Assembly: GCA_913061185.1 (NCBI GenBank)
Contig: CAJXTI010000003.1
Span: 1 to 64,000, forward strand
Source: an uncultured Oceanobacter sp.
GTDB lineage: Bacteria; Pseudomonadota; Gammaproteobacteria; Pseudomonadales; Oceanobacteraceae
Direction of reading: 5' to 3'
Length of the DNA: 64,000 bases
Below are positions 36,258 to 46,327 of this stretch, piece by piece (within the stretch, counting starts at the first letter, position 1; every line of letters starts with the position of its first letter). The notes under the pieces are model-generated. The model did no database searches, was not told the DNA's origin, and saw only the letters and a program-made list of their open reading frames with translations. A program made the position numbers and the translations under genes.

Positions 36258-37742
36258 GTGAAATACAACGACCTTCGCGACTTTATCGACCAGCTGGAAG
36301 CGCTGGGTGAACTCAAGCGCATCAGTTATCCCGTCGATCCGCATCTGGAAATGACTGAAATTGCCGACCGGGTGTTACGCGCCGAAGGCCCGGCACTGCT
36401 GTTCGAGAACCCCAAGGGTTACGATATGCCCGTGCTGGCGAACCTGTTTGGTACGCCCAAGCGGGTGGCGATGGGGATGGGTGAAAACTCGGTGGAGGCG
36501 CTGCGGGAAGTCGGCAAGCTGCTGGCTTTTCTGAAAGAGCCAGAGCCACCCAAGGGCATGAAAGACGCCTGGGAAAAGCTGCCGATTTTCAAGAAAGTCC
36601 TCACCATGGGCCCGAGTGTGGTTAAAAAAGCACCCTGTCAGCAGGTGGTGATTGAAGGTGATGACGTGGATCTGGGCAAGATTCCGGTGATGCATTGCTG
36701 GCCTGGTGATGTCGCTCCACTGATTACCTGGCCGCTGGTGATCACCAAAGGCCCGCACAAAGAGCGCCATAATCTGGGTATTTATCGCCAGCAGGTCATC
36801 GGCAAAAACAAGGTGATTATGCGCTGGCTCAGCCATCGGGGTGGCGCACTCGATTTTCTGGAATGGCAAAAGGCGCATCCGGGCGAACCCTTCCCGGTTA
36901 CCGTGGCACTAGGGGCCGACCCCGCGACCATTTTGGGGGCCGTCACGCCGGTACCGGATACCCTCAGCGAATACGCGTTTGCCGGCCTGCTGCGCGACAG
37001 CAAAACAGAGCTGGTAAAAAGTATCGGTAACGAATTATTGCTGCCTGCCAGTGCCGAGATCGTATTGGAAGGCGTGATCCATGCTGGTGAAATGGCGCCG
37101 GAAGGGCCCTATGGTGACCACACTGGTTACTACAACGAAGTCGATCAGTTCCCGGTCTTCACCGTCGAACGCATTACCCACCGCCGCGATCCTATTTACC
37201 ACAGTACTTATACCGGTCGGCCACCGGATGAACCCGCAATCCTTGGTGTGGCCCTGAACGAGGTATTTGTACCGATTCTGCAAAAGCAGTTTCCAGAAAT
37301 CGTCGACTTCTATCTGCCGCCAGAAGGCTGTTCTTACCGCATGGCGATTGTCAGCATGAAGAAGCAGTACCCCGGTCACGCCAAACGGGTGATGATGGGG
37401 GTATGGTCGTTTTTACGCCAGTTTATGTACACCAAGTTTGTCATTGTGGTAGACGACGATGTGAACACTCGCGACTGGAAAGACGTGATTTGGGCGATCA
37501 CTACCCGCATGGATCCGGCACGGGACACCACCCTGATAGAAAACACCCCCATCGACTACCTCGATTTTGCCTCGCCAGTCTCTGGTCTGGGTTCGAAAAT
37601 GGGGATGGATGCCACCAACAAATGGCCTGGCGAAACCAGCCGCGAATGGGGCACCCCGATTGTGAAAGACCCGAGCGTCGTTGCATATATCGATGACATC
37701 TGGTCGGAACTGGGCCTCGACCCGATGGATGCAGAGCCGTGA
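36258..37742 (+). CDS. ubiD: 4-hydroxy-3-polyprenylbenzoate decarboxylase
   Basis: UbiD removes the carboxyl group from the prenylated benzoate ring in ubiquinone synthesis using prenyl-FMN. The 494-aa protein matches the E. coli enzyme (497 aa), with [20 protein letters not shown] at the N-terminus. Prenyl-FMN and metal-site segments include the [14 protein letters not shown] region, the catalytic [13 protein letters not shown] and [15 protein letters not shown]. The GTG at 36258 follows GAGG. Its TGA overlaps the GTG of the next gene, so the two are translationally coupled. Confidence 0.97.
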   Translation: MKYNDLRDFIDQLEALGELKRISYPVDPHLEMTEIADRVLRAEGPALLFENPKGYDMPVLANLFGTPKRVAMGMGENSVEALREVGKLLAFLKEPEPPKGMKDAWEKLPIFKKVLTMGPSVVKKAPCQQVVIEGDDVDLGKIPVMHCWPGDVAPLITWPLVITKGPHKERHNLGIYRQQVIGKNKVIMRWLSHRGGALDFLEWQKAHPGEPFPVTVALGADPATILGAVTPVPDTLSEYAFAGLLRDSKTELVKSIGNELLLPASAEIVLEGVIHAGEMAPEGPYGDHTGYYNEVDQFPVFTVERITHRRDPIYHSTYTGRPPDEPAILGVALNEVFVPILQKQFPEIVDFYLPPEGCSYRMAIVSMKKQYPGHAKRVMMGVWSFLRQFMYTKFVIVVDDDVNTRDWKDVIWAITTRMDPARDTTLIENTPIDYLDFASPVSGLGSKMGMDATNKWPGETSREWGTPIVKDPSVVAYIDDIWSELGLDPMDAEP

Positions 37743-38806
37743 GTGACGTTCAAAACAGCGGAACGGTTACCGTCACCTTTATGCCCAACCAGGTAACCAT
37801 GCGCTGTCGCACCGATCAGACGCTGATGGATGCCGCCCGTGAACACGGCATCAAGATGAAAACCGCCTGTAAAAACGGCGTCTGTGAAATCTGTGCCGCC
37901 GACTGGATCACTGGCGCACTGGAATTTACCAATCCCATGGGCAGCCAAATACTTGATAAAAACAATCGGGTATTATGCTGCGTAGCAATTCCCAAAACGG
38001 ATACCCAGATTTTTATGGCCAATGTTCAGCAGCCGGATTTCAAGCACCAGGTTAACCTGGCAATGCAGATTCAGTCAGTCGTCGCACTGAATGACGAAGT
38101 GTATGCCGTCGAGCTGTTGGCTCCGGCGGGCAAGGTGCTGGATTTCTGGCCAGGACAGTATTTGATGCTGCCTATCCAGGAGGCCGACGGTGCCACCCGG
38201 CAAATTCCCTATTCCATTGCCAGCGCGCCGGGCAGCCTAACCGGCAAAGAGCCACGCCTGCTGGAACTGCATATTGCCAATGCCAGCGATACTGCGGCAC
38301 GAGTGATTAGCCAGCTGCAAAACAACCCGACAATCACAGTCACCCTGCCAATGGGTGACTGCTTTGTCTCGCCAACACAGTTGCAGGCCTGCGCTGGCAA
38401 GCCGGTTATTCTGATCGCGGCCGGTACCGGTTTTGCTCAAATCAAGGCACTGGCCGAAGGGATTCTGGCACTGGCACCGGAGCAGGAAATTCATCTGTAC
38501 TGGTCGAACCGCAGTTCCGGTGGCTTCTACATGGCCGACTTGCCACGCCAGTGGGATCACGACCACGCCAACCTGCATTTTCACCCGATTCTGGAACAAC
38601 ACGCTGACGACTGGAACGGCCGTGCGGGCTGGATCTATCAGGTGATTCAACACGACTTCAAAGATCTGAATGGCGTCCACGCCTATGCCTGTGGTTCACC
38701 GAATATGGTGTACGGCACCCTCGACCAACTGGAGCCGCTGGGTCTTAGCGAAGCCAATCTTCATTCCGATGTCCTGGCCTACGCACCACGGCCACAAAAG
38801 GCCTGA
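37739..38806 (+). CDS. 2Fe-2S ferredoxin/NAD(P)H reductase fusion
   Basis: This is an iron-sulfur flavoprotein reductase. The 355-aa protein has an N-terminal plant-type ferredoxin domain with ligands C44, C49, C52 and C80 ([11 protein letters not shown] then LCC). An FNR-type domain follows with the flavin motif RQIPYSIAS and the nucleotide-binding [13 protein letters not shown], ending [11 protein letters not shown]. The same fusion next to ubiD occurs in pseudomonads, where it is annotated as a CDP-6-deoxy-glucoseen-reductase-like protein. Its partner is probably an oxygenase or the ubiquinone/flavin system, but this is inference. GTG start overlapping the ubiD stop (GTGA). Confidence 0.85.
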   Translation: MSDVQNSGTVTVTFMPNQVTMRCRTDQTLMDAAREHGIKMKTACKNGVCEICAADWITGALEFTNPMGSQILDKNNRVLCCVAIPKTDTQIFMANVQQPDFKHQVNLAMQIQSVVALNDEVYAVELLAPAGKVLDFWPGQYLMLPIQEADGATRQIPYSIASAPGSLTGKEPRLLELHIANASDTAARVISQLQNNPTITVTLPMGDCFVSPTQLQACAGKPVILIAAGTGFAQIKALAEGILALAPEQEIHLYWSNRSSGGFYMADLPRQWDHDHANLHFHPILEQHADDWNGRAGWIYQVIQHDFKDLNGVHAYACGSPNMVYGTLDQLEPLGLSEANLHSDVLAYAPRPQKA

Positions 38807-38974
38807 CAAATAGGGTGACAGCTGGCAGACTCCTGCCGATTTGGCCAACAATGGAGTTCGAGTAACGGCACCGTTGCGGTCTTAACATTCCGACAACCCT
38901 GGGCAGTTACTCGACTATGGTGAGCCGAGCATACGCTAACCTGACATCGAAAGAGCAATCATCAAGGAGCATTT

Positions 38975-39811
38975 ATGGACTGGTTAAATCAACTGGGCAA
39001 TTCAATTTCCAGCGAAGAAATATGGGCAGAATACCTGCTGCCGTGGGGAACCCAGATCATACTGGCCTTGCTGGTATTTTTTATCGGCCGCATGATCGCC
39101 AATCTGCTGGTCAAGGCGGTACTCAGCATGATGGGCAAAGCCAAGGTTGAACCTATCCTGACCGATTTTGTGGGTACGGTACTGGGTGCGCTGTTACTGG
39201 TACTGGTGATTGTTATCTCACTCTCGCAGCTGGGGCTGGATACCACTTCACTGATCACCTTGCTCGGTGCCGCTGGCCTGGCCGTTGGCTTGGCATTAAA
39301 AGATTCGTTGTCGCATTTTGCCGCTGGCGTGATGCTGATTGTCTTTCGCCCGTTCAAACTGGGTGATTATGTGGAAGTGGGCGGCGTCGCTGGTTCTGTT
39401 GACCGGATCACTATTTTCAGCACCCGCATGAAAACACCCGACAATCGTGTTGTGACCGTACCTAACGCTAATGTTTTTGGCAACACCATGGTTAACTACT
39501 CGGAAGAGTCTACCCGCCGTCTGGATATGGTGGTCGGCATCTCTTACGGCAGTGACCTGCTGCTGGCCAAAAAAATTCTGGTGGAAATGCTGGCCAGTGA
39601 TGAGCGCGTCTTAAAAGATCCCGAGTTCAAGGTCGCGGTATCCGAACTGGCCGATTCCTCCGTCAACTTTGTGGTACGTCCTTGGGTCAAGGCATCTGAC
39701 TATTGGGCCGTCAAATGGGATCTGACCGAAGCCATCAAGCTGCGTTTTGACGCTGAAGGCATCGAGATTCCGTTTCCACAAATGGATGTCCATATCAACA
39801 ACCCGGACTAA
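38975..39811 (+). CDS. MscS-type small-conductance mechanosensitive channel
   Basis: This is an inner-membrane tension-gated channel that releases solutes on hypo-osmotic shock. The 278-aa length is close to E. coli MscS (286 aa). It has three membrane helices, the pore-lining glycine/alanine-rich TM3 (LLGAAGLAVGLALKDSLSHFAAGVMLIVFRPF), the beta domain with VVTVPNANVFG, and a C-terminal alpha-beta domain ending FPQMDVHI. ATG 38975 follows AAGGAG. It is a single gene with 160 bp of upstream space. Confidence 0.94.
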   Translation: MDWLNQLGNSISSEEIWAEYLLPWGTQIILALLVFFIGRMIANLLVKAVLSMMGKAKVEPILTDFVGTVLGALLLVLVIVISLSQLGLDTTSLITLLGAAGLAVGLALKDSLSHFAAGVMLIVFRPFKLGDYVEVGGVAGSVDRITIFSTRMKTPDNRVVTVPNANVFGNTMVNYSEESTRRLDMVVGISYGSDLLLAKKILVEMLASDERVLKDPEFKVAVSELADSSVNFVVRPWVKASDYWAVKWDLTEAIKLRFDAEGIEIPFPQMDVHINNPD

Positions 39812-39928
39812 ACGTCGACTCAGCCGTCAACCTGGCTATAAATACCACCCTCTATGCGACCAATGGCGTAACGCCTTGGTCGCCAAAAACGATCAAGATG
39901 TAACCACAATAATAAGAAGGTTACCTCC

Positions 39929-41173
39929 ATGTTTCGTTGCGTTGTATTCGTTGCTTTAGCCCTGTCTACACTCGCCAGCTACGCCGCCGATCCGATTCGG
40001 CTGGGGCTGAACTATCCGTCCACTGGTCGTTACAAGGAACAGGGTATCGCCCAGGCCCGTGGCGCACTGATGGCCATCGAAGAGATTAATGCGGCTGGTG
40101 GCCTGCTGGGGCGCCCGCTGGAATTACTCACCGCCAATACCGCTTCCAAACCGGAAAAAGCAGTTGAAAATGTCAAGCATCTTGCTGCTCAGGGTGCCTC
40201 CATGCTGTTTGGTGGTTCTTCCAGTGCCGTTGCTATCGCGGCGGGCAAAGAAGCGGCACGCCAGGGACTGATCTACTTCGGGACCCTGACCTATGCCAAC
40301 GAGACCACCGACGAAGAAGGCCAGCGGTATATGTTTCGCGAAACCTACAACGCCTGGATGGCAGCCAAGGCGCTGGCGTTTTATCTCAACCAGAGTCTGG
40401 CGGGCAAAAAAGTGTTCTACCTGACGGCAGACTATAGCTGGGGCCATTCGACCGAGAGCTCGTTGCGTAACTTCACCAATACCAAAGACGAAAACATGCA
40501 CCCCGGCGTGCTGGTTCCCTTCCCACGCCCGAAACAGTCTGATATTGAAAACGCCCTGACCGCCGCAGAACGCTCCGGGGCTGACGTACTGATGATGATC
40601 CAGTTTGGTGATGATATGGCGACTGCGCTGAACCTGGCCTATCGCATGGGGCTGAAAGAAAAAATGACGATCGTGGTGCCTAATCTGACGCTGGGAATGG
40701 CCAAGTCAGCCGGGGCAGGTGTAATGGAGGATGTGATCGGAGCCGTGCCTTGGTGCTGGCAGGTGCCCTATTTATACGGCTTTGAAAAAGGGAAACAGTT
40801 TGTCGAACGCTTTGCCGAGCGCTTCCAGAAATACCCTTCCAGCTCTGCCGCTTCCGCCTACAGTATTGTTTACGAGTTCAAGTCTGCCGTAGAACGGACG
40901 GGCAGCCTGAACAGCAGCAAGCTGATCACAGCGCTGGAAAACCACACCTACACCAGTGTCAAGGATCCACAAACCTGGCGGGATTTTGATCACCAGAACC
41001 TGCAATCCGTCTATGTCGTCAAAGGTAAACAGCGTGCCAGGGTACTGGCAGACAAGTTTAATGAGGACTATTTCGAGGTCTTGCTGAACATTCCAGGCAA
41101 TACTGCCGCCAAAACTTATGACGAGTGGGTGGCAACGCGGCAAGCAGCTGGCAAGCCTGTCCGCCTGCAATAG
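39929..41173 (+). CDS. periplasmic branched-chain amino-acid-type binding protein
   Basis: This is a type I periplasmic binding protein of the LivK/urea/amide family. The 414-aa protein has a Sec signal peptide (cleavage after ASYA near residue 19). The typical opening RLGLNYPSTGRYKEQGIAQARGALMAIEEINAAGGLLGRPLE-type block and a second lobe follow. No permease or ATPase genes are beside it, so it either serves a transporter encoded elsewhere or has a sensory role. It converges on hemY; an inverted repeat with GCCAGCC/GGCTGGC arms (41188-41227) lies between the two coding regions and may help to end both. Confidence 0.87.
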   Translation: MFRCVVFVALALSTLASYAADPIRLGLNYPSTGRYKEQGIAQARGALMAIEEINAAGGLLGRPLELLTANTASKPEKAVENVKHLAAQGASMLFGGSSSAVAIAAGKEAARQGLIYFGTLTYANETTDEEGQRYMFRETYNAWMAAKALAFYLNQSLAGKKVFYLTADYSWGHSTESSLRNFTNTKDENMHPGVLVPFPRPKQSDIENALTAAERSGADVLMMIQFGDDMATALNLAYRMGLKEKMTIVVPNLTLGMAKSAGAGVMEDVIGAVPWCWQVPYLYGFEKGKQFVERFAERFQKYPSSSAASAYSIVYEFKSAVERTGSLNSSKLITALENHTYTSVKDPQTWRDFDHQNLQSVYVVKGKQRARVLADKFNEDYFEVLLNIPGNTAAKTYDEWVATRQAAGKPVRLQ

Positions 41174-41210
41174 CTCAGCGACAAACCGCCAGCCAACAAG
41201 CGGGAGGTGT

Positions 41211-42419
41211 TTACCCGCCCGGCTGGCACTCCTGCTGTGCCAGCGCCTTCTGGAAGTAGCGGCTGGCACCGACATGGTCCTGCTCCTGCACCAGCAACTT
41301 GCCCATTTCGGCGTTCAGCTCCGGCAAGCTTTTAAGCTTCAAGCCCATCAGCAGAAATTCCTTGGCACGCTCTGGCTGCTCAATACGTAGCGCCAGCTGC
41401 GCCAATATCAGCAGCAGTACCGGATCATTAGGCCGCCCCTGTAACTGCTTTTCTGCGAACAGGAAACGTCGGCGAGCATCAACTCCATTTAATCCGGCAT
41501 AGGCGATCAACAGTTCATCGCGCCAGACGTAAGTCAGGCCATGGCGCAAATCCGTTTCCGCCTGTTCGTCTTCACCCAGCTCATGCAAGGTTTCAACGTA
41601 GTGCAGCAAAATATCCGCCTGGTGACGACAATGGCGTGGCATCGACTGATACAGTTTTTTCAGTGCTGGAACCGGGTCTTTGCCCTGATGACTCTTCGCA
41701 GTGCGGTCGATCAACTGCAGATAAACTTTTTCTTCCAGCTCGATAATTTTATTCTGAGGGATTTTACCCGTCTTGCTCAGTACCGGCAGCAACTCATGCA
41801 AAGCCACCCAGTCTTCAAGATCCTGATACAGCCGTACCAGCAACTTGAGTAAATAGCTGTGGCGCGGATAACGATCCCTCAAGCTGACCAACACCGCCAG
41901 CGCCTGCTCCTTGTGACCACGGGAGATGAGCAGTTGCGCATGGGAAATCCCCACTGCCAACTCGGCCCCACGGGTACTTTTATTGGCCGCATTCAACAAC
42001 TCATCGGTGGTGTCGTGCTTGCCTTGCTCATACGCCGCACGGGCAGCAGCCAGGTAGTTGATCAGCGGCATGTCGGTATCGGTAGCTGAACGCGTCAGCA
42101 GTCGTTCGGCTCTGGCCCACTGGCCCAACGCCAACGACAACAGCCCACGGGTGGTTTGCTTGCGGGCGCGGGCCGTACGCCGGCTGCGCCGCCATTCATT
42201 AAAACGCCAGTCGGATCCCAGCATCACCAGGCTGAAGCGAAACAGGAAATACACCACCACCAGCATCAAGCCCAACAGCAGCAGAAAAAACCACAAACTG
42301 GTTTCAATGCTGTAATGGCCCCAGCTCAACAAAACATAGCCAGCATCCTGCCCGGCGAGCGATCCGACCCCCAGTGCGACGACCAGGGTAATCACAAAAA
42401 ACAGCAACCAGCGCTTCAT
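41211..42419 (-). CDS. hemY: HemY-type TPR membrane protein
   Basis: This is the HemY protein of the gammaproteobacterial hemCDXY cluster. It has two N-terminal membrane helices (about 4-22 and 37-65) and a long tetratricopeptide-rich region. It is unrelated to Gram-positive protoporphyrinogen oxidase HemY. Typical segments are SWGHYSIETSLWFFLLLL and the TPR stretch around LAAARAAYEQGKHDTTDELL. The 402-aa length fits. It overlaps hemX by four bases and is last in the operon. The function is not firmly established; a role in haem-pathway organisation is presumed. Confidence 0.92.
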   Translation of the reverse strand: MKRWLLFFVITLVVALGVGSLAGQDAGYVLLSWGHYSIETSLWFFLLLLGLMLVVVYFLFRFSLVMLGSDWRFNEWRRSRRTARARKQTTRGLLSLALGQWARAERLLTRSATDTDMPLINYLAAARAAYEQGKHDTTDELLNAANKSTRGAELAVGISHAQLLISRGHKEQALAVLVSLRDRYPRHSYLLKLLVRLYQDLEDWVALHELLPVLSKTGKIPQNKIIELEEKVYLQLIDRTAKSHQGKDPVPALKKLYQSMPRHCRHQADILLHYVETLHELGEDEQAETDLRHGLTYVWRDELLIAYAGLNGVDARRRFLFAEKQLQGRPNDPVLLLILAQLALRIEQPERAKEFLLMGLKLKSLPELNAEMGKLLVQEQDHVGASRYFQKALAQQECQPGG

Positions 42420-43729
42420 GGTTGTGCTCCTTGCGAGCCGGGTTCCGCTGGCACCTCAGACACCACCGGAGGTTCGACCGTGTGGGTTCGGGCTGGCTCA
42501 GCTGCCGATGTGGTTGTATCGAGCGCCATACGGGCACGCAAGGCCTGCAAGGAACCGCTGATATCCGGGACTGCCGGACTAACCTGCCATTGTTGCAGCT
42601 GGCTCAGCAGCTCACGTAACGCCAGCACCGCTTGATCCTCTTTCGGCAGATACTGGCTTACCCAGCGGTTTACCCGGCTGAGGCTGCGATCGTAGAGATT
42701 CTGATCACCGCGCAACATGGCCAGTTGTGCCTGTTCCAGCATCAAGCGGGCATTCTGTTGCAGGTAATAGGCCTGTTCAGGCGCCATCGGAATATCAAGG
42801 GGGGTTGCCTGACGACGAATACGCACGACCTGGCCAATGCCCTGCTTCAGCTCGCTGAATAACTGCTGATACCAGTGTTGCGGTGCCGTGTCGGTCTCAA
42901 CCTCGGCAGCAGAGCCTGGCGCTGACGACAAGCGTACTTGCGGTAACCAGTCGATCTGATCAAGTGAATCCTGCATCGCCTGCAAGCGGGCAATCGCACC
43001 CACCTTGTCGACACCCGGAACCTGCCGCAGCTGCTGGATTTCAGCAGCAATTTTAGCTCGCACCGCATCGTAAGCCGGATTGCGGGTTTCCAGCAGCACC
43101 TTGTCTGCAGCTTCCAGCATCGCGGCGGCACCGCTCACGTCGTGTTCCAGACCCAGGCGCTGGTTGGCCAGACGCAGCAGATATTCCACTTCTGCCAGCA
43201 GCCAGTCCTGACGATCCGAACCGGCCAGCTGGGCCAGTCGCTGCTCATTGTGTACCGACTGGTTCGATACCGTCGCCAGTTGCTCTTTCAGGCTACGATT
43301 GCCAGCGTCCAGCTGTTGCTGACGTTGGCCCAGGGCACTCAACGCCTGTTGATCCGACTGTGCTTGTTGGCTCAGTCCCTGCAACTGTTGTTGCAGCTGG
43401 TCGACCTGTTGACGCTGTTGTAATCCGTACCACACCAGTGCAGCAGATGCCGCCAGCGACAGCAATACCAACAGCACAAGCAGCCAGATGCCACGCGACG
43501 ATCGCCGTGGCGGCTGGTCGGCCTTGACCGTTTTGCGATTTGGTGCGGGTTCTTCAGGAGCAACATCAGAATCTGCCAGACTGTCTGCCGCCGTCATTTT
43601 GTCTGCGGCTGCAGTCGTTGTTTGCGGTTCCAGCGCCAGCGTTTCAGGACTGGACGGCTGATCGGAGCCGGAGCCGCTGCTGTCTGCCGGCGTGCCTGCT
43701 GTGTTCTGCTTGTCTTTGTTGTTATCCAC
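42416..43729 (-). CDS. hemX: HemX (uroporphyrinogen-III methyltransferase-like) membrane protein
   Basis: The 437-aa protein has an acidic, Pro/Ala-rich cytoplasmic N-terminus (about 1-80), one membrane helix (about 81-100), a Gln-rich coiled coil (about 105-170) and a periplasmic helical domain. It fits HemX of the hemCDXY cluster. Despite the common name it lacks a SAM methyltransferase domain. The GTG at 43729 follows AGGAAG. It is co-transcribed with hemD upstream and overlaps hemY by four bases. Confidence 0.9.
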   Translation of the reverse strand: MDNNKDKQNTAGTPADSSGSGSDQPSSPETLALEPQTTTAAADKMTAADSLADSDVAPEEPAPNRKTVKADQPPRRSSRGIWLLVLLVLLSLAASAALVWYGLQQRQQVDQLQQQLQGLSQQAQSDQQALSALGQRQQQLDAGNRSLKEQLATVSNQSVHNEQRLAQLAGSDRQDWLLAEVEYLLRLANQRLGLEHDVSGAAAMLEAADKVLLETRNPAYDAVRAKIAAEIQQLRQVPGVDKVGAIARLQAMQDSLDQIDWLPQVRLSSAPGSAAEVETDTAPQHWYQQLFSELKQGIGQVVRIRRQATPLDIPMAPEQAYYLQQNARLMLEQAQLAMLRGDQNLYDRSLSRVNRWVSQYLPKEDQAVLALRELLSQLQQWQVSPAVPDISGSLQALRARMALDTTTSAAEPARTHTVEPPVVSEVPAEPGSQGAQP

Positions 43730-43774
43730 GTCTGTCTTCCTGTCACCGCCGCCGCTTGCGACCTGGTTATCGGG

Positions 43775-44515
43775 TTACAGCTGCGCTGCCAGGCAACTGA
43801 GCATATCTTCATCCCGTGCACTGGCGGGTACCAGTACCGGATCATAGCCTTTGGCGCGCGCCGCTGCGGCAATACGTTCGCTGGGCAATATCAACCCGGC
43901 GATACGTCTGGCCAACTCTGGCACCTGCCCTTCAATAATATCCAGCGCCTGCCCGCTGCTGAGCAACAGCCACGGACAAGCCGCCAATGCTGTGTCCCAG
44001 TCGTCGCTGCTGTACGGCACCGGCTGCCGCTCGTATAGCTCGGCATAGTCAACACGGGCTCCACGGGCGCGTAACTCACTGGCCAGTGTTTCGCGGCCGC
44101 CCACTCCGCGCCAGATCAGAATGCGTTGTTCTGCGATCTGCTGCAAGGCGGCTAATGCAAGCAGTCCTTCACTGTCATAGCGGCTGGCCGGACACTGGGC
44201 ATCCAGACCGAACTCGCGCAGTGGCTCGACACTGGCAGGGCCAACGCCGTACCAGTTCAGACCCAGTGGTGGCTGGGGCCAGAATTCATCCAGCCAGGCC
44301 AGCCCTTGCCGGGCGGCATTGGCACTGATAGCAATCACCTGCTGATACAGGTCAAGGTCGAGCATACAACTGCGGGTTGCTCGCGCTGCCGGGCTGTCTG
44401 CGGCAACCGGTTGAATCGCCATCAGTGGACGATGTAATACCTGATAACCACACTGCTCCAGTGCGCCGATCAGCTGATCAGCCTGACCCTCGGGGCGAGT
44501 CACCAGAATCGTCAC
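43775..44515 (-). CDS. hemD: uroporphyrinogen-III synthase
   Basis: HemD cyclises hydroxymethylbilane to uroporphyrinogen III with inversion of ring D. The 246-aa protein has the weakly conserved two-lobe family pattern, with ILVTRPEGQADQLIGALEQ at the N-terminus, GVGPASVEPL in the middle, and LLSSGQALDII and AARAKGYDPVLVPA in the second half. The GTG at 44515 (TTG 44518 is possible) begins six bases past the hemC stop. Haem precursors made here feed cytochromes and sirohaem. Confidence 0.93.
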   Translation of the reverse strand: MTILVTRPEGQADQLIGALEQCGYQVLHRPLMAIQPVAADSPAARATRSCMLDLDLYQQVIAISANAARQGLAWLDEFWPQPPLGLNWYGVGPASVEPLREFGLDAQCPASRYDSEGLLALAALQQIAEQRILIWRGVGGRETLASELRARGARVDYAELYERQPVPYSSDDWDTALAACPWLLLSSGQALDIIEGQVPELARRIAGLILPSERIAAAARAKGYDPVLVPASARDEDMLSCLAAQL

Positions 44516-44521
44516 CAAGGC

Positions 44522-45463
44522 CTAGCGCACCTCGTGGCCGTAAACGGCCGACAAAATCTCGCCAGCACCTTGGGCCAGTAAATGTTCCGCCGCCAGAATA
44601 CCAATCGCCTCGGCATCGGCTATCGATCCCTGTTGCCGGGTGGTCAATACGGTACTGCCATCCACCGAACCGACCAGCCCCCGCAAGGTCAGTTGTTCGC
44701 CCACACGTTCGGCATAAGCGGCAATCGGCACCTGACAGCCTCCTTGCAGGCGACGATTCAATGCCCGCTCAGCCAGTACGCATGCGGTGGTGTCGGCATG
44801 GCCCAGCGGGGCAATCAGCGCCTTGGTGGTGTCGTCGTCGCTGCGCCATTCGATGCCCAAGGCCCCCTGACCACCGGCTGGCAGTGACTGTTCCGCCGCC
44901 ATAAACGCCGTCAGGCGGTCTGCCATCGCCATCCGTAACAGCCCGGCGGACGCCAGGATGATGGCGTCAAACTCACCGCTGTCGAGCTTGCCGAGCCGGG
45001 TCTGGACATTGCCGCGCAGCGACCGGATCTGTAAATCCGGTCGCTGCTGTTGCAACTGGCACTGACGGCGCAAGCTCGACGTGCCGACGATGGCCCCCTG
45101 TGGCAGTTCGTCAACACTGCGGTAATGGTTGGATACAAAGGCATCCAGCGGATTTTCCCGCTCACAGATGACACCCAGTTCCAGTCCTGGCGGAAATTCC
45201 ATCGGCACGTCTTTCATGGAGTGCACGGCAATATCCGCCCGTCCGTCCAGCATCGCCACCTCAAGCTCTTTGACAAACAGACCCTTGCCACCGATTTTGG
45301 CTAATGGGGTATCGAGAATTTTGTCGCCCTGGGTTGAGAAGGTCACCAGCTCGACTTCAAGCCCGTCATGCAATGCCAGCAGGCGGGCCTTGATATGTTC
45401 AGCCTGCCACAGGGCCAGAGGACTTTTGCGGGTGGCAATACGGAGCAGGCGTGCTGACGACAT
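44522..45463 (-). CDS. hemC: porphobilinogen deaminase (hydroxymethylbilane synthase)
   Basis: HemC polymerises four porphobilinogens into hydroxymethylbilane. The 313-aa protein matches E. coli HemC. It shows [16 protein letters not shown], the active-site Asp region [23 protein letters not shown] and the dipyrromethane cofactor cysteine in [14 protein letters not shown]. It follows algR on the same strand with about 130 bp between, as in Pseudomonas, and begins the hemCDXY unit. Confidence 0.97.
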   Translation of the reverse strand: MSSARLLRIATRKSPLALWQAEHIKARLLALHDGLEVELVTFSTQGDKILDTPLAKIGGKGLFVKELEVAMLDGRADIAVHSMKDVPMEFPPGLELGVICERENPLDAFVSNHYRSVDELPQGAIVGTSSLRRQCQLQQQRPDLQIRSLRGNVQTRLGKLDSGEFDAIILASAGLLRMAMADRLTAFMAAEQSLPAGGQGALGIEWRSDDDTTKALIAPLGHADTTACVLAERALNRRLQGGCQVPIAAYAERVGEQLTLRGLVGSVDGSTVLTTRQQGSIADAEAIGILAAEHLLAQGAGEILSAVYGHEVR

Positions 45464-45595
45464 AGTGATCCTTATTCGACGGAAGCGTGACGGTCTGACT
45501 GGCAGACCGCCGCGATATCATAAATTTGCCGAATCATACCAGTGCTGGCGCGTCAGCTGAAATTACCCGGATCAGCAAATGCCATTATCGGCCCA

Positions 45596-46327
45596 TTACA
45601 GTGACTTCATCACCTTGCGAACTTCTGGTAAATGGCGACGACTGACCGCTACACCAGCATCAAGTCCACGTAAATGGACAAAGTGACCACCACCTTCCAG
45701 GGTTTCCAGCCGAACGATACGATCCCGCGCCACCAGTGCACTGCGGTGTACACGGACGAAGCGATCACCAAACTCGTCTTCAAGCTGGCGCAGGCTGTCA
45801 TCGATCAGGGTTTCGCCCTGCTCGTGGATAGCGTTTACGTATTTCTGGTCGGCCAAAAAGTAGCAGACTTCTTCCACCGGAATCAGCTGCAGCCCCATAT
45901 GGGTACGGGCAGTCAGATGGCTACGCACCCCAAGGCTGGCAATGCGGCGCTGCGCCCGACCGGCCAGGCGCTCTCTGGCCCGATCCAGTGCCCGCTGCAA
46001 ATCCGCCGGACGCACCGGCTTGAGCAAATAATCAATCGCACTGACGCCAAAGGCATCCAGCGCGTGTTCGTCAAAAGCGGTACAAAAAACCACCAGCGGA
46101 GGATGCGCATGCTGCTGTACTGCCTGCGCGGTTTCGAGGCCGCTACGACCGGGCATCTGGATATCGAGTAACAGTACATCAACACCGTTGAATACCAGCC
46201 ACTCCAGCACAGCATCACCACTCTCCAGCTCAGCCACCAACTCAAAGTCCGGGTGTTCTCCTATCAATCGCGCCAGCCGGTCACGGGCCAGCGGCTCATC
46301 ATCAACCAGAGCGATGCGATAACTCAT
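45596..46327 (-). CDS. algR: LytTR response regulator AlgR
   Basis: This is an AlgR-type response regulator with a receiver domain (1-120) and a LytTR DNA-binding domain (about 140-243). The acidic pocket is D9/D10 and the phospho-acceptor is D55 in LLLDIQMPG. The LytTR part has EEVCYFLADQKYVNAI and FVRVHRSALVARDRIVRLE. The ATG at 46327 after GGAGAG overlaps the end of algZ by 26 bp. In Pseudomonas, AlgZ/AlgR control alginate, twitching motility and virulence; here only the two-component role can be claimed, since no alginate genes are in view. Confidence 0.93.
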   Translation of the reverse strand: MSYRIALVDDEPLARDRLARLIGEHPDFELVAELESGDAVLEWLVFNGVDVLLLDIQMPGRSGLETAQAVQQHAHPPLVVFCTAFDEHALDAFGVSAIDYLLKPVRPADLQRALDRARERLAGRAQRRIASLGVRSHLTARTHMGLQLIPVEEVCYFLADQKYVNAIHEQGETLIDDSLRQLEDEFGDRFVRVHRSALVARDRIVRLETLEGGGHFVHLRGLDAGVAVSRRHLPEVRKVMKSL

